37,051 bases of DNA from an uncultured Roseobacter sp. (GTDB taxonomy: Bacteria > Pseudomonadota > Alphaproteobacteria > Rhodobacterales > Rhodobacteraceae), in contig CAJXIL010000021.1 of NCBI GenBank assembly GCA_913054455.1, forward strand, positions 1 through 37,051, given 5' to 3'. Each line of letters begins with the position of its first letter. Within the stretch, counting starts at the first letter, position 1. Positions 15,617 to 23,582 of the stretch are shown piece by piece. A program made the translations under genes and the position numbers. Below the pieces are notes generated by a model. It was not told the DNA's origin, made no database searches, and saw nothing but the letters and a program-made list of their open reading frames with translations.

Positions 15617-17645
15617 ACTTTTGAGAGAAGCCAATCCTGTCCAAAAGGGCACCAAAAGCGTCCAGCTCCTCACGATCGAGCCGCGCGCCATTCTCGCCCA
15701 CATCAAAGTTGGCTTTGTCCTCATTCTCACTGCGCACAGCGCGATTTCGTGCTTCTGCCGCCTGCTTCAAACGCCAAGTCAGGGCCTCATCGGCCAAGCC
15801 TGTCAGGTCCTCTTCGGCCTCAGCCAGCTCTGCATCCAAGCCCCGCATTGCTTCCAGTTTGGCAAATTCTTCGGCCAGAGTTTGTCGGGCCGCATCAAAA
15901 TCGCTGGGTCTGCGCAGGCAGGGGATGATTGCCACATGGCGAAGCGTCATCAGGTTTTCAAGGGCCTGAGGTCCGAGATTTTCGTGAAGGCGGGTTTTCA
16001 GATCCAACGGCGTATCGATGCCAAATCGCAACACTTGATCCCGCAACTGGCCCAGTTGCGCATCGGCGCACTGCATCCGTTCCAGATTACCCTCGAACTC
16101 CGCAATCATTTCTGGGGTAGAGATGGCCACGGCCAGAACAACAGCCTCGCGGGTCCGGGCGATCTCGGCATCATCTGCTGCGGCAACCAACGAGCTACGG
16201 GTGCTGGCCAGCGGCGCTGGCGCAATTTTTTGCCCCTTCCAGGGCTTGCGGCCACCATCACCAAAACCGCCTTTGCGGCCCGGCTTCCAGGAATTGCTAC
16301 CTTTCCATCCCTCGCCAGAGCCGCCGGTGTCAAAGTCACGATCCCGCCCTTCTGGTCGGTTGCCGCGAAACAGCTCCCAGCGCAGATCCTTGATGTCTTC
16401 GCCATAGTGTTTGCGAATAGAGGGATCACGGATCAGGCGGATCTTGTCCCGCAGCGCTTTATCCAAAGCGGCTTTGCGTTCAGGGCTGTCATAGACCTTG
16501 CCTTCAGTTTCGCGCTGCCACAGCAGTTTGACCATAGGCATGGCCTGGTCCAGCACCGCCTGCACCGCCTCTGGTCCCTTGGACTTGATCAAGTCATCCG
16601 GGTCCTGCCCATCCGGCATAATGGCAAAGCGCAGGGATTTTCCAGCCTGCAACAGTGGAAGGGCCAGATCGATCAGCCGCATGGCCGCCCTCAGTCCGGC
16701 GGTATCGCCATCCAGCGCGATGATCGGCTCATCCGCCATGCGCCACATCAGTTGCAGCTGGGTTTCCGTCACCGCAGTGCCAAGTGGCGCCACCGAGGAG
16801 GGAAAGCCCCCTTCAGACAGGGCGATCACATCCATATAGCCCTCTGCCACGATCAGCGGCGTGCCACGCCCAGCTGCCGCGCGCGCAGGCGCATGATTGT
16901 AGAGGCTGCGTCCTTTGTCAAAGAGCTCAGTCTCGGGGGAGTTCAGGTATTTGGCATTGTCGTTTGGATCCATAGCCCGACCGCCAAAGGCGATGGCACG
17001 CCCCCGGGCATCGCGGATCGGGAACATGATCCGGTTGCGGAAGGTATCATAGGAGCGCCCGCCCTTGGTCGAAGGCTTGGCCAGGCCCGCCGCCATGATC
17101 AGATCCTCGGGGACGTTCTTGCCGCGCAAATGATCCCAGAGATTTTGCCAGCCATCTGGCGCAAAGCCAATCTCCCAGCGCTCCAGCGCCGGCGGCGTCA
17201 GGCCACGCCTCTGCAAATAGCTGCGCGCCATCGACGCGTTATTGGTCTTCAGCTGCAGCCGGAAAAACTGCACTGCCTGCTCCATCACTTCGATCAAAAG
17301 CGTGCGGCGGTCCTGTTTTTGCTGGGCCTTTGGATCACGCGCAGGCATCTCCATGCCGGCCTCACGGGCGAGGATCTCCACCGCCTCCATAAAACCGACA
17401 TTTTCGGTCTCCTGCACAAACTTCAGCGCGTCGCCTTTTGCCTGACAGCCAAAGCAGTAGTAATAGCCCTTGCGGTCATCCACGTGAAAAGAGGCGCTTT
17501 TCTCGTGGTGAAAGGGGCAAGGCGCCCAAAGGTCGCCTTTACCTACATTGGATTTGCGCTGGTCCCACATGACTTTGCGGCCGACAACATCAGAAATGCT
17601 GATCCGGCTGCGCAATTCATCCATGAACCCAGGCGTCAAAGACAT
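15615..17645 (-). CDS. dnaG: DNA primase DnaG
   Basis: DnaG synthesises RNA primers for DNA replication. The 676-residue protein has the N-terminal CHC2 zinc finger (Cys43, His46, Cys64, Cys67 in CPFHHEKSASFHV and YYYCFGCQAKGD). A catalytic core follows (SYDTFRNRIMFPIRDARGRAIAFGGRA), then the Toprim fold with LIVAEGYMDVIAL and IALDGDTAGLRAA, and a C-terminal DnaB-interacting helical region. A basic, glycine-rich linker (WKPGRKGGFGDGGRKPWKGQK) precedes the C-terminal domain. The ATG is 1 bp from the stop of the upstream small secreted protein gene, so the two are co-transcribed. rpoD starts 126 bp downstream. Confidence 0.98.
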   Translation of the reverse strand: MSLTPGFMDELRSRISISDVVGRKVMWDQRKSNVGKGDLWAPCPFHHEKSASFHVDDRKGYYYCFGCQAKGDALKFVQETENVGFMEAVEILAREAGMEMPARDPKAQQKQDRRTLLIEVMEQAVQFFRLQLKTNNASMARSYLQRRGLTPPALERWEIGFAPDGWQNLWDHLRGKNVPEDLIMAAGLAKPSTKGGRSYDTFRNRIMFPIRDARGRAIAFGGRAMDPNDNAKYLNSPETELFDKGRSLYNHAPARAAAGRGTPLIVAEGYMDVIALSEGGFPSSVAPLGTAVTETQLQLMWRMADEPIIALDGDTAGLRAAMRLIDLALPLLQAGKSLRFAIMPDGQDPDDLIKSKGPEAVQAVLDQAMPMVKLLWQRETEGKVYDSPERKAALDKALRDKIRLIRDPSIRKHYGEDIKDLRWELFRGNRPEGRDRDFDTGGSGEGWKGSNSWKPGRKGGFGDGGRKPWKGQKIAPAPLASTRSSLVAAADDAEIARTREAVVLAVAISTPEMIAEFEGNLERMQCADAQLGQLRDQVLRFGIDTPLDLKTRLHENLGPQALENLMTLRHVAIIPCLRRPSDFDAARQTLAEEFAKLEAMRGLDAELAEAEEDLTGLADEALTWRLKQAAEARNRAVRSENEDKANFDVGENGARLDREELDAFGALLDRIGFSQK

Positions 17646-17646
17646 A

Positions 17647-17985
17647 TCAGTTTGATTTCAGCTGTCGTTTCATTTCCTGAATCTGATCCCAGTTCTCTAG
17701 GCATTGCTGCTCCAGAAGGGGGCCAAATTCGGTCGCCTTCAGGTCCCGACGCTTCATAGCATAGATGTGCTCCGCCAGCTGTGGGATCGCATTGGAATAT
17801 TGCTCAGGCCACTCAGGGGCGCTGTCCAGGATGACCTGTTCCACATCTGCCTTGCTAACACGATCCAGTCGGGCAGCCTGAACGGCGGCCATGACCTGGC
17901 CCTGATATTTGCAGCTGTCTTCTTTGTTATCAGCAGCATAGGCAGGTGTCGCCAAAAGAACGGCGGCAAGGGTGATGCGGATCAT
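17647..17985 (-). CDS. Small secreted protein upstream of dnaG
   Basis: The 112-residue product has a signal peptide, MIRITLAAVLLATPAYA, cut after YA at about 17. The helical mature part (about 95 residues) has two cysteines, CKYQGQVMAAVQAARLD and QQCLENWDQIQEM, that could form a disulfide. I recognise no family. GGGAG lies 6-7 nt before the ATG. It is 36 bp downstream of soxG and 1 bp upstream of dnaG, all on the same strand. A GANTC site (17998-18002) lies 13 bp upstream of its start. Confidence 0.8.
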   Translation of the reverse strand: MIRITLAAVLLATPAYAADNKEDSCKYQGQVMAAVQAARLDRVSKADVEQVILDSAPEWPEQYSNAIPQLAEHIYAMKRRDLKATEFGPLLEQQCLENWDQIQEMKRQLKSN

Positions 17986-18021
17986 GGATCGCTCCCGGAA
18001 TCAGTTGATGATCCGGTGAGA

Positions 18022-18570
18022 TTACCCCCGCGCCGCCCGAGCTTCCATCGCTGTTTTGATATCGTGATGCAATGTCTTGGCCATAGATCGGAACACCATG
18101 ATCTGAAAGCGATCTTTATCCAGCCGAAAGATCGAAGCCATCATATGTTTGAGTTCAGTGCGCAAAGAGGCCCCGATGCCAAACTGCGCCAACCGCAGAT
18201 CCACCGGGCAGAGCCGCGCCAATACATCCTCAGTCCCCACGCCCGCCAGCTCAATCACCGCCCAACCCGCGCTTTGATCGGTCAGGGCCGCATGTTTCGC
18301 CAAGCTGGGATCAGGGTCTGGGCCGATCAGCAGCCCCATGTCACGGCCAAACCAGATGGCGCGTGCGCCCTCTTTGCCCAGTGTCGATCCCTTAACCGGA
18401 GGAAACGTCAGCCCATGCGCTGCCGTCATAGCCTTACCCAGGGCTGCTTCCTGACCTCGAAAGGGCGCCAGCGTCGTCAGGGACTGCGGGGCACTCTCCG
18501 CCAAAGACAGCCCCCCAATATTGAGCGCCTCTAGGCCGTCGCAAGCGGTTCTGATAAGCAGTTCAGCCAC
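18022..18570 (-). CDS. soxG: Sarcosine oxidase gamma subunit
   Basis: SoxG is the structural gamma subunit of the heterotetrameric, tetrahydrofolate-dependent sarcosine oxidase. The 182-residue product begins AELLIRTACDGLEALNIGG and ends in a helical tail (SMAKTLHHDIKTAMEA). The segment GWAVIELAGVGTEDVLARLCPVDL matches the family. I place the start at a GTG (18570) overlapping the soxA stop by 8 bp, with a G-rich ribosome site about 10 nt upstream; an ATG at 18594 in the same frame is an alternative. It is the last gene of soxBDAG. Confidence 0.88.
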   Translation of the reverse strand: MAELLIRTACDGLEALNIGGLSLAESAPQSLTTLAPFRGQEAALGKAMTAAHGLTFPPVKGSTLGKEGARAIWFGRDMGLLIGPDPDPSLAKHAALTDQSAGWAVIELAGVGTEDVLARLCPVDLRLAQFGIGASLRTELKHMMASIFRLDKDRFQIMVFRSMAKTLHHDIKTAMEARAARG

Positions 18571-21508
18571 GGGTCCGTTCCCCCTCTGGATCATAAAACA
18601 CCGGCTCCACCACTTCGCACAGCGTATCAATGCCGCGCATATGGTCCACCAGTCGGATCTCATCCCCGATCCGCGCCGATCCCCGTTTCAAAAAGCCCAA
18701 AGCAATCATATGCCCCAGCTCCGGCGAGAAGCCGACGGAGGTCACATAGCCCTGGTCATGCACCCGCTCGATCGGATCTTCTGGCGAGAAGAGATGCGCA
18801 CCTGCGCTCAGCTCCTTGACAGCCCCGGTAGGTTTCAACCCGATCATTTGCATACGATCGGCATCCATTAAGCCAGGTCGATGGGCCATGGCTTTACCGA
18901 TGAAGTCCTTTTTCTTTGACAACATGCGCGCCAGCCCCAGATCGTGCGCTGTCACTGTGCCGTTGATCTCAGCATGGGTGATAAAGCCCTTCTCGATCCG
19001 GAGCACATTCAAAGCCTCCATCCCATAGGCGCCACCACCCAGAGTTTCGGCGCGCGCTAGAAGGGTGCGGAACAAGCTATCGCCGTAGTCGGCAGGCAGG
19101 GCCAGTTCATAGGCTTCTTCACCCGAGAAAGAGATCCGGAACAGGCGGCCTTTGATACCCATGACCGAGACCTCGCCGCAGGCCATAAAGGGCCAGCTGC
19201 TATTGTCGATGGGCTCGTCAAGCAGACTGCTCAACAGGTCTCGTGATTTGGGCCCGGCAATCGCAAATTGCGCCCAGTGCTCCGTCACCGAGGTAAAGCG
19301 CACATCCCACTCTGGCCGCAGCACCTGGGCCACAAATTCCAGATGCGCCATCACCTCTCCCGCCGCAGCCGTGGTGGTGGTCATCACATAGTGGCTCTCG
19401 CCGAGCCGCGCGCAGGTGCCATCATCCATGACAAAGCCATCCTCGCGCAACATCAGCCCATAGCGCACGCGGCCCTGCTTCAGGGTGCTGAAGGTATTGG
19501 TGTAAACAAAATCAAGCAGCTTCGCCGCATCCGGCCCCTGAATGTCGATTTTGCCTAGCGTAGAGACATCGCAGATCCCAACGGCCCGTCGCACCCACAT
19601 GGCCTCGCGGTCGCAGGATTGCCGCCAGTTGGTTTCCCCAGGTTTGGGGAAATAGGCCGCGCGGTACCAGAGCCCAACCTCCAGATGACTGGCCCCGCGC
19701 TCTTCGGAGGCTCCATGCGAGGTAAGAAAGCGCTGCGGTTTAAACCCGTGATCAACAGCGCCCGCCCCCATGGCCCCAATCGACACCGGCACAAAAGGCG
19801 GCCGGAAAGTGGTGGTCCCGGTTTCTGGAATAGAGCGCCCGGTGACATCGGCCAATACCGCCAAGGCCGCCACGTTAGAATTTTTGCCTTGGTCCGTCGC
19901 CATGCCCTGGGTGGTATAGCGCTTCATGTGCTCGACTGAGCTGAAATTCTCTGTGGCCGCCTGGGTGACATCTTTAACAGTCACATCATTCTGAAAATCA
20001 AGCCAGGCGCGCCCCTTGCCCGGAACCGCCCAAAGCGGCGCGATTTGATAGGGAGAATCCTCGGCCACGGGAACCGCAGCCTCTGCCCGCTGCAGACCCA
20101 ACGCATCAAGCACCACATCCGCAGCCATGGCGCCCTCGTTCAACGCGCCTTGGGTCGAAAAGGTCCCATTACAGGCCCCAACAGCCTGCATACCCGGCAC
20201 CGCACCTGCTGCTGGCACAAAGGCCAGCACCTCACGCCGCCAGACGGGGCGCGCGTTCAAGTGGCAAGTCAAATGCACCGAAGGGTTCCACCCCCCCGAC
20301 ATTGCCAGACAATCCGTCTGGATTTTCTCTTCCCCCCTCACCGATCGTACCGTGATGCTCTCAAGCCGCTTACCACCGCTGGTATCGCAGACCTGTGCAC
20401 CTCTCATTACTGTGTAGAAATCACTGTCTGGCGCATCATGGCGGCTATCGACCACCGCAGCCAGATGCACCCCGGCCTGGACCAAATCACGCGCCGTGCG
20501 ATGGGCATCATCATTATTGGCGAAAAGCGTCACCCGCTCGCCCGGCGCGACCCCCCACCGATTTAGGTAGGCGCGCACCGCACTGGCCATCATCACCCCT
20601 GGCCGGTCATTATTGCGAAAAGCCACCGGACGTTCTATCGCACCTGCGGCCAGGATGCAGTGCTTGGCCGCGATGCGCCAGAAACACTCACGCGGGCGAT
20701 GGCTCCCCTTTAAGGAATGCCGCCGCATCTCATGATGGCCCACCCGTTCCAAGGCCCCATAGGTGCCTTGATCATATGCGCCCGTCACCGCAGTTCGCTT
20801 CATAAGCCGGACGCTATCGAGGGCCTGCAACTCCGCCAAAGCCCTCTGGAGCCAGACAGAGGCCGGTTTGCCATCGATCTCCTCCTGCTCAACCAATAGC
20901 CGCCCACCCAGCTGGCTGTCCTCCTCCAGCAGCAAAACATCTGCCCCGGCGCGCCCTGCTGTCAGAGCCGCCATCAACCCCGCCGGACCGGAGCCCACCA
21001 CCAGAAGGTCGCAAAAGGCAAAAGCCTTTTCATAGCAATCCGTATCTGCCTGGCCAGACAGCGCGCCAAGCCCCGCCGCACGGCGGATCATCGGCTCATA
21101 TAGCTTTTCCCAGAACGCCGCAGGCCACATGAATGTCTTGTAATAGAACCCCGCCCCAAAGAAAGGCGCCGCCAGATTGTTAACCGCCAGAACATCATGC
21201 TCCACTGAAGGCCAGCAATTCTGACTGCGCGCCTCCAACCCTTCATAAAGCTCCTGTGTGGTGGCACGGATATTGGGGTCCTGCTGCCCGCCCTGCCCCA
21301 AAGTAACCAGCGCATTGGGCTCTTCGCTGCCAGCGGTCAGAATTCCCCGAGGCCGGTGATACTTGAACGACCGCCCCACGAGATGAATATCGTTGGCCAA
21401 AAGAGCCGAGGCCAGCGTATCCCCCTCCAACCCCATCAGATGTCGCCCATTAAAGGTGAAGTTAACGGTCTTTGCCCCCGAAACGCGGCCCTGGCCTGCG
21501 ATCCTCAT
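18563..21508 (-). CDS. soxA: Sarcosine oxidase alpha subunit
   Basis: The alpha subunit binds NAD and tetrahydrofolate and receives the one-carbon unit from sarcosine oxidation, giving glycine, 5,10-methylene-THF and hydrogen peroxide. At 981 residues it is full length. The N-terminus is the 2Fe-2S-like domain (FNGRHLMGLEGDTLASALLA, RSFKYHRPRGILTAG). A dinucleotide fold follows at about residue 169 (VVGSGPAGLMAALTAGRAGADVLLLEE). The C-terminal third is a GcvT-like THF-binding domain (REAMWVRRAVGICDVSTLGKIDIQGPDAAKLLD ... FSGEEAYEL). It overlaps soxD by 4 bp (ATGA at 21505-21508) and soxG by 8 bp, so all are translationally coupled. Confidence 0.98.
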   Translation of the reverse strand: MRIAGQGRVSGAKTVNFTFNGRHLMGLEGDTLASALLANDIHLVGRSFKYHRPRGILTAGSEEPNALVTLGQGGQQDPNIRATTQELYEGLEARSQNCWPSVEHDVLAVNNLAAPFFGAGFYYKTFMWPAAFWEKLYEPMIRRAAGLGALSGQADTDCYEKAFAFCDLLVVGSGPAGLMAALTAGRAGADVLLLEEDSQLGGRLLVEQEEIDGKPASVWLQRALAELQALDSVRLMKRTAVTGAYDQGTYGALERVGHHEMRRHSLKGSHRPRECFWRIAAKHCILAAGAIERPVAFRNNDRPGVMMASAVRAYLNRWGVAPGERVTLFANNDDAHRTARDLVQAGVHLAAVVDSRHDAPDSDFYTVMRGAQVCDTSGGKRLESITVRSVRGEEKIQTDCLAMSGGWNPSVHLTCHLNARPVWRREVLAFVPAAGAVPGMQAVGACNGTFSTQGALNEGAMAADVVLDALGLQRAEAAVPVAEDSPYQIAPLWAVPGKGRAWLDFQNDVTVKDVTQAATENFSSVEHMKRYTTQGMATDQGKNSNVAALAVLADVTGRSIPETGTTTFRPPFVPVSIGAMGAGAVDHGFKPQRFLTSHGASEERGASHLEVGLWYRAAYFPKPGETNWRQSCDREAMWVRRAVGICDVSTLGKIDIQGPDAAKLLDFVYTNTFSTLKQGRVRYGLMLREDGFVMDDGTCARLGESHYVMTTTTAAAGEVMAHLEFVAQVLRPEWDVRFTSVTEHWAQFAIAGPKSRDLLSSLLDEPIDNSSWPFMACGEVSVMGIKGRLFRISFSGEEAYELALPADYGDSLFRTLLARAETLGGGAYGMEALNVLRIEKGFITHAEINGTVTAHDLGLARMLSKKKDFIGKAMAHRPGLMDADRMQMIGLKPTGAVKELSAGAHLFSPEDPIERVHDQGYVTSVGFSPELGHMIALGFLKRGSARIGDEIRLVDHMRGIDTLCEVVEPVFYDPEGERTRG

Positions 21509-21774
21509 GCCGCACCTCCCATCTCAGTTTGAGAGGCCAGTTCCACCTTCAGGATTTCATGGGTCACCGTATTGCGCGTCACCGTCAGCCAGCTGCCACA
21601 GCCCATCTCATGATACCATAGTTCCGCCAGCACCCCGGCCGGGTTCTGACGCAGGTTCACATAGGTATGCCAGGCGTCCTGGTCAGCACCTTCACCCGGG
21701 CGGTCCAATGCCGCGCCTTTGACATTGAACTCGCGGCGGTCCCTCTCACCGCAGAGCGGACAGGTGATCCTCAT
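21505..21774 (-). CDS. soxD: Sarcosine oxidase delta subunit
   Basis: SoxD is the small zinc-binding subunit of heterotetrameric sarcosine oxidase. The 89-residue protein has the expected ligands Cys5 and Cys8 (ITCPLCGERD) and His55 and Cys59 (LWYHEMGCGSW), and the conserved DAWHTYVNLRQNPAGVLAELW. It is separated from soxB by 90 bp that contain an inverted copy of the intergenic repeat, and it overlaps soxA by 4 bp. Confidence 0.97.
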   Translation of the reverse strand: MRITCPLCGERDRREFNVKGAALDRPGEGADQDAWHTYVNLRQNPAGVLAELWYHEMGCGSWLTVTRNTVTHEILKVELASQTEMGGAA

Positions 21775-21788
21775 GACCGGCGCTCCTT

Positions 21789-21849
21789 CATCTTTCCTAA
21801 AATATTCCGGGGGAGAGGCCGCAAGGCCGAGGGGGCAGCGCCCCCTGCC
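21789..21849 (-). repeat. Intergenic palindromic repeat, copy B
   Basis: Read on the minus strand this is GGGGGCGCTGCCCCC, then GGCCTTGCGGCC, then CCGGAATATTTTAGGAAAGATGAAG. It matches copy A at 1965-2034 block by block. It lies inside the sox operon between soxB and soxD, so its RNA hairpin would sit in the polycistronic message and may set the ratio of SoxB to the other subunits. Confidence 0.8.
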
Positions 21850-21864
21850 AACCCCATGACGTGA

Positions 21865-23118
21865 TCAATGCAGATTGTGTTGCGCACCGGTCCCCTCCTC
21901 ATCCATCAACCCATAGCCCGTGCGGAACCGATCCAGCTTGAACCGGGTGGCCGCCCCATGCGGTCGATCTGTTGCGATCAGATGCGCATAGGCATTGCCC
22001 GATCCTGGCGTCGCCTTGAAACCTCCATAGCACCAGCCGCAATTGAGATAGAGGCCTTCGATAGGCGCGTGATCGATAATGGGCGATCCATCCGGCGTCA
22101 TATCCATGATCCCGCCCCAACTGCGCAACAGCCGCGCCTTGCTGACCGCGGGCACCATGGCCACGCAGGTCTCCATGGTATGTTCCACCATCGGCAAATT
22201 ACCCCGCGCCGCATAAGAGCTGTAAAAATCCAAGTAACTGCCAAAGACGAGGCCGCCCTTGTCTGACTGGCTGATATAAAGATGCCCCTCAGCAAAGGTG
22301 ATCACCTGATCAATCAGAGGCTTTACCCCTTCAGAGACAAAGGCCTGCAAGACGTGGCTTTCAATCGGCAGGGTCAAACCCGCCATGGCAGCCACTTGTC
22401 CGCTGCGGCCAGCGGCGGCCAGCGCCACCTTCTTGGCGCGTATTGGCCCGCGTGCGGTTTGCACTCCAGTGACCTTGCCGCCCTCAATGTCAATTCCAGT
22501 GACTTCGCAGTTCTGGATCAGATCGACGCCGCGCATATCTGCGCCACGGGCAAAGCCCCAGGCCACCGCATCGTGGCGCGCTGTCCCGGCCCGGCGTTGC
22601 AGCAGCGCCCCCATGATCGGAAAGCGATTGTTGTCAAAATTCAGATAGGGTGCCAGTTTGCGCACCCCCTCGCGGTCCAACAACTCCGCATCGTCCCCCT
22701 GATTGATGATCGAGTTGCCCCGGCGCACCGCCGCATCCCTCTGACCGTCATTGTGATAGAGGTTCAAGATACCACGCTGCGACATCATTGCATTGTAGTT
22801 CAGCTCCTGCTCCAGGCCTTCCCAGAGGCGCAGCGAATGCGAATAGAACTCGGAATTACCCGGCAGGTAGTAATTGGCCCGCACGATGGTGGTGTTGCGA
22901 CCGACGTTGCCACCGCCGAGGTAGCCTTTTTCCAGCACGGCGATATTAGTGATCCCGTGTTCAGCGGCCAGATAATAGGCCGTGGCCAGGCCGTGGCCGC
23001 CGCCACCAATGATCACCACATCATATTCGCGCTTGGGCTCTGGATCGCGCCAATGCGGGCCCCAGCCCTTGTTGCCGGTCAGCCCTTCTTTGAGCACCCG
23101 CCATCCTGAAAACCGCAT
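21865..23118 (-). CDS. soxB: Sarcosine oxidase beta subunit
   Basis: The beta subunit holds the FAD and covalent FMN and is the site of sarcosine oxidation. The 417-residue product has the N-terminal Rossmann motif VVIIGGGGHGLATAYYLAAEHG (about residues 34-55), the family block LGGGNVGRNTTIVRANYYLPGN, and the C-terminal GLYLNCGWCYGGFKATPGSG. The ATG at 23118 was chosen because GGAGGG lies about 7 nt upstream and the MRFSGW start is usual; an ATG 11 codons earlier is possible. It is the first gene of soxBDAG, preceded by a 400-bp leader without genes. Confidence 0.97.
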   Translation of the reverse strand: MRFSGWRVLKEGLTGNKGWGPHWRDPEPKREYDVVIIGGGGHGLATAYYLAAEHGITNIAVLEKGYLGGGNVGRNTTIVRANYYLPGNSEFYSHSLRLWEGLEQELNYNAMMSQRGILNLYHNDGQRDAAVRRGNSIINQGDDAELLDREGVRKLAPYLNFDNNRFPIMGALLQRRAGTARHDAVAWGFARGADMRGVDLIQNCEVTGIDIEGGKVTGVQTARGPIRAKKVALAAAGRSGQVAAMAGLTLPIESHVLQAFVSEGVKPLIDQVITFAEGHLYISQSDKGGLVFGSYLDFYSSYAARGNLPMVEHTMETCVAMVPAVSKARLLRSWGGIMDMTPDGSPIIDHAPIEGLYLNCGWCYGGFKATPGSGNAYAHLIATDRPHGAATRFKLDRFRTGYGLMDEEGTGAQHNLH

Positions 23119-23517
23119 CACAGCCCTCCCGCATTGCACATGGTCCAACATCGCCCATTGGGTTTTGAAAAACCCCTTGATATTGCTAGCGGCTTTGCCG
23201 CAGGCCGCCTAGCCCCAGAGTTCAAAATCTCCATAACCGGCGCGCTCTTGCTCGTCTTTGCACAGGAATTGGACACCGATGTCTAGACCTCTCCGCGACC
23301 AATCCTGCCGCTTCTGGGCCTTTGGTCAGTTTATCTGACGGAGCTCTGCCCCGGCTGCCGCTATGTTGACTGAGATTTCACTTGCGACTTTCGCTGCCCC
23401 CTAGCGCAACTCTGACCAGTTTTATGGCAGGTCTTTCCCTACCCAGCCCCGTGCTCCCTGTTTTGAGCAGCCAAACACGACGGCTGACAGCGGGCCAACA
23501 CACAGTGGCAACTGCAT
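23119..23517. other. Gene-free leader/promoter region of soxBDAG
   Basis: About 400 bp separate the soxB start from the gdhA terminator. I see a palindrome GTCAG-TTTAT-CTGAC at 23325-23339 that could be an operator. Two hairpins lie near the gene: GCGGC-TTT-GCCGC around 23190, and GGGTTTT/AAAACCC at 23160-23175. I checked for a glycine or tetrahydrofolate riboswitch and could not identify a consensus core. Confidence 0.5.
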
Positions 23518-23545
23518 AAAAAATGGCGGGCACAAGGCCCGCCAT
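23518..23545 (-). terminator. Intrinsic terminator of gdhA
   Basis: On the minus strand ATGGCGGGC (23545-23537) pairs with GCCCGCCAT (23531-23523) around a five-base loop, followed by six T. It lies 37 bp after the gdhA stop. Confidence 0.92.
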
Positions 23546-23582
23546 CAAGATCAAAAAACTTACACCTGATACTTAAAAAGCC

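Noticed and set aside
14991-17759. Open frame of 922 codons on the plus strand across dnaG and the rpoD start
   Set aside because: It is antisense to dnaG and rpoD, which are certain genes with all expected motifs; long antisense frames are common in GC-rich DNA, and the translation has no recognisable family.
22282-23109. Plus-strand frame of 275 codons inside soxB
   Set aside because: It is antisense to soxB and contains no domain.
23119-23517. Glycine or tetrahydrofolate riboswitch before soxB
   Set aside because: A CGGAGAGG-like stretch is present on the minus strand near 23290, but the surrounding consensus could not be matched.
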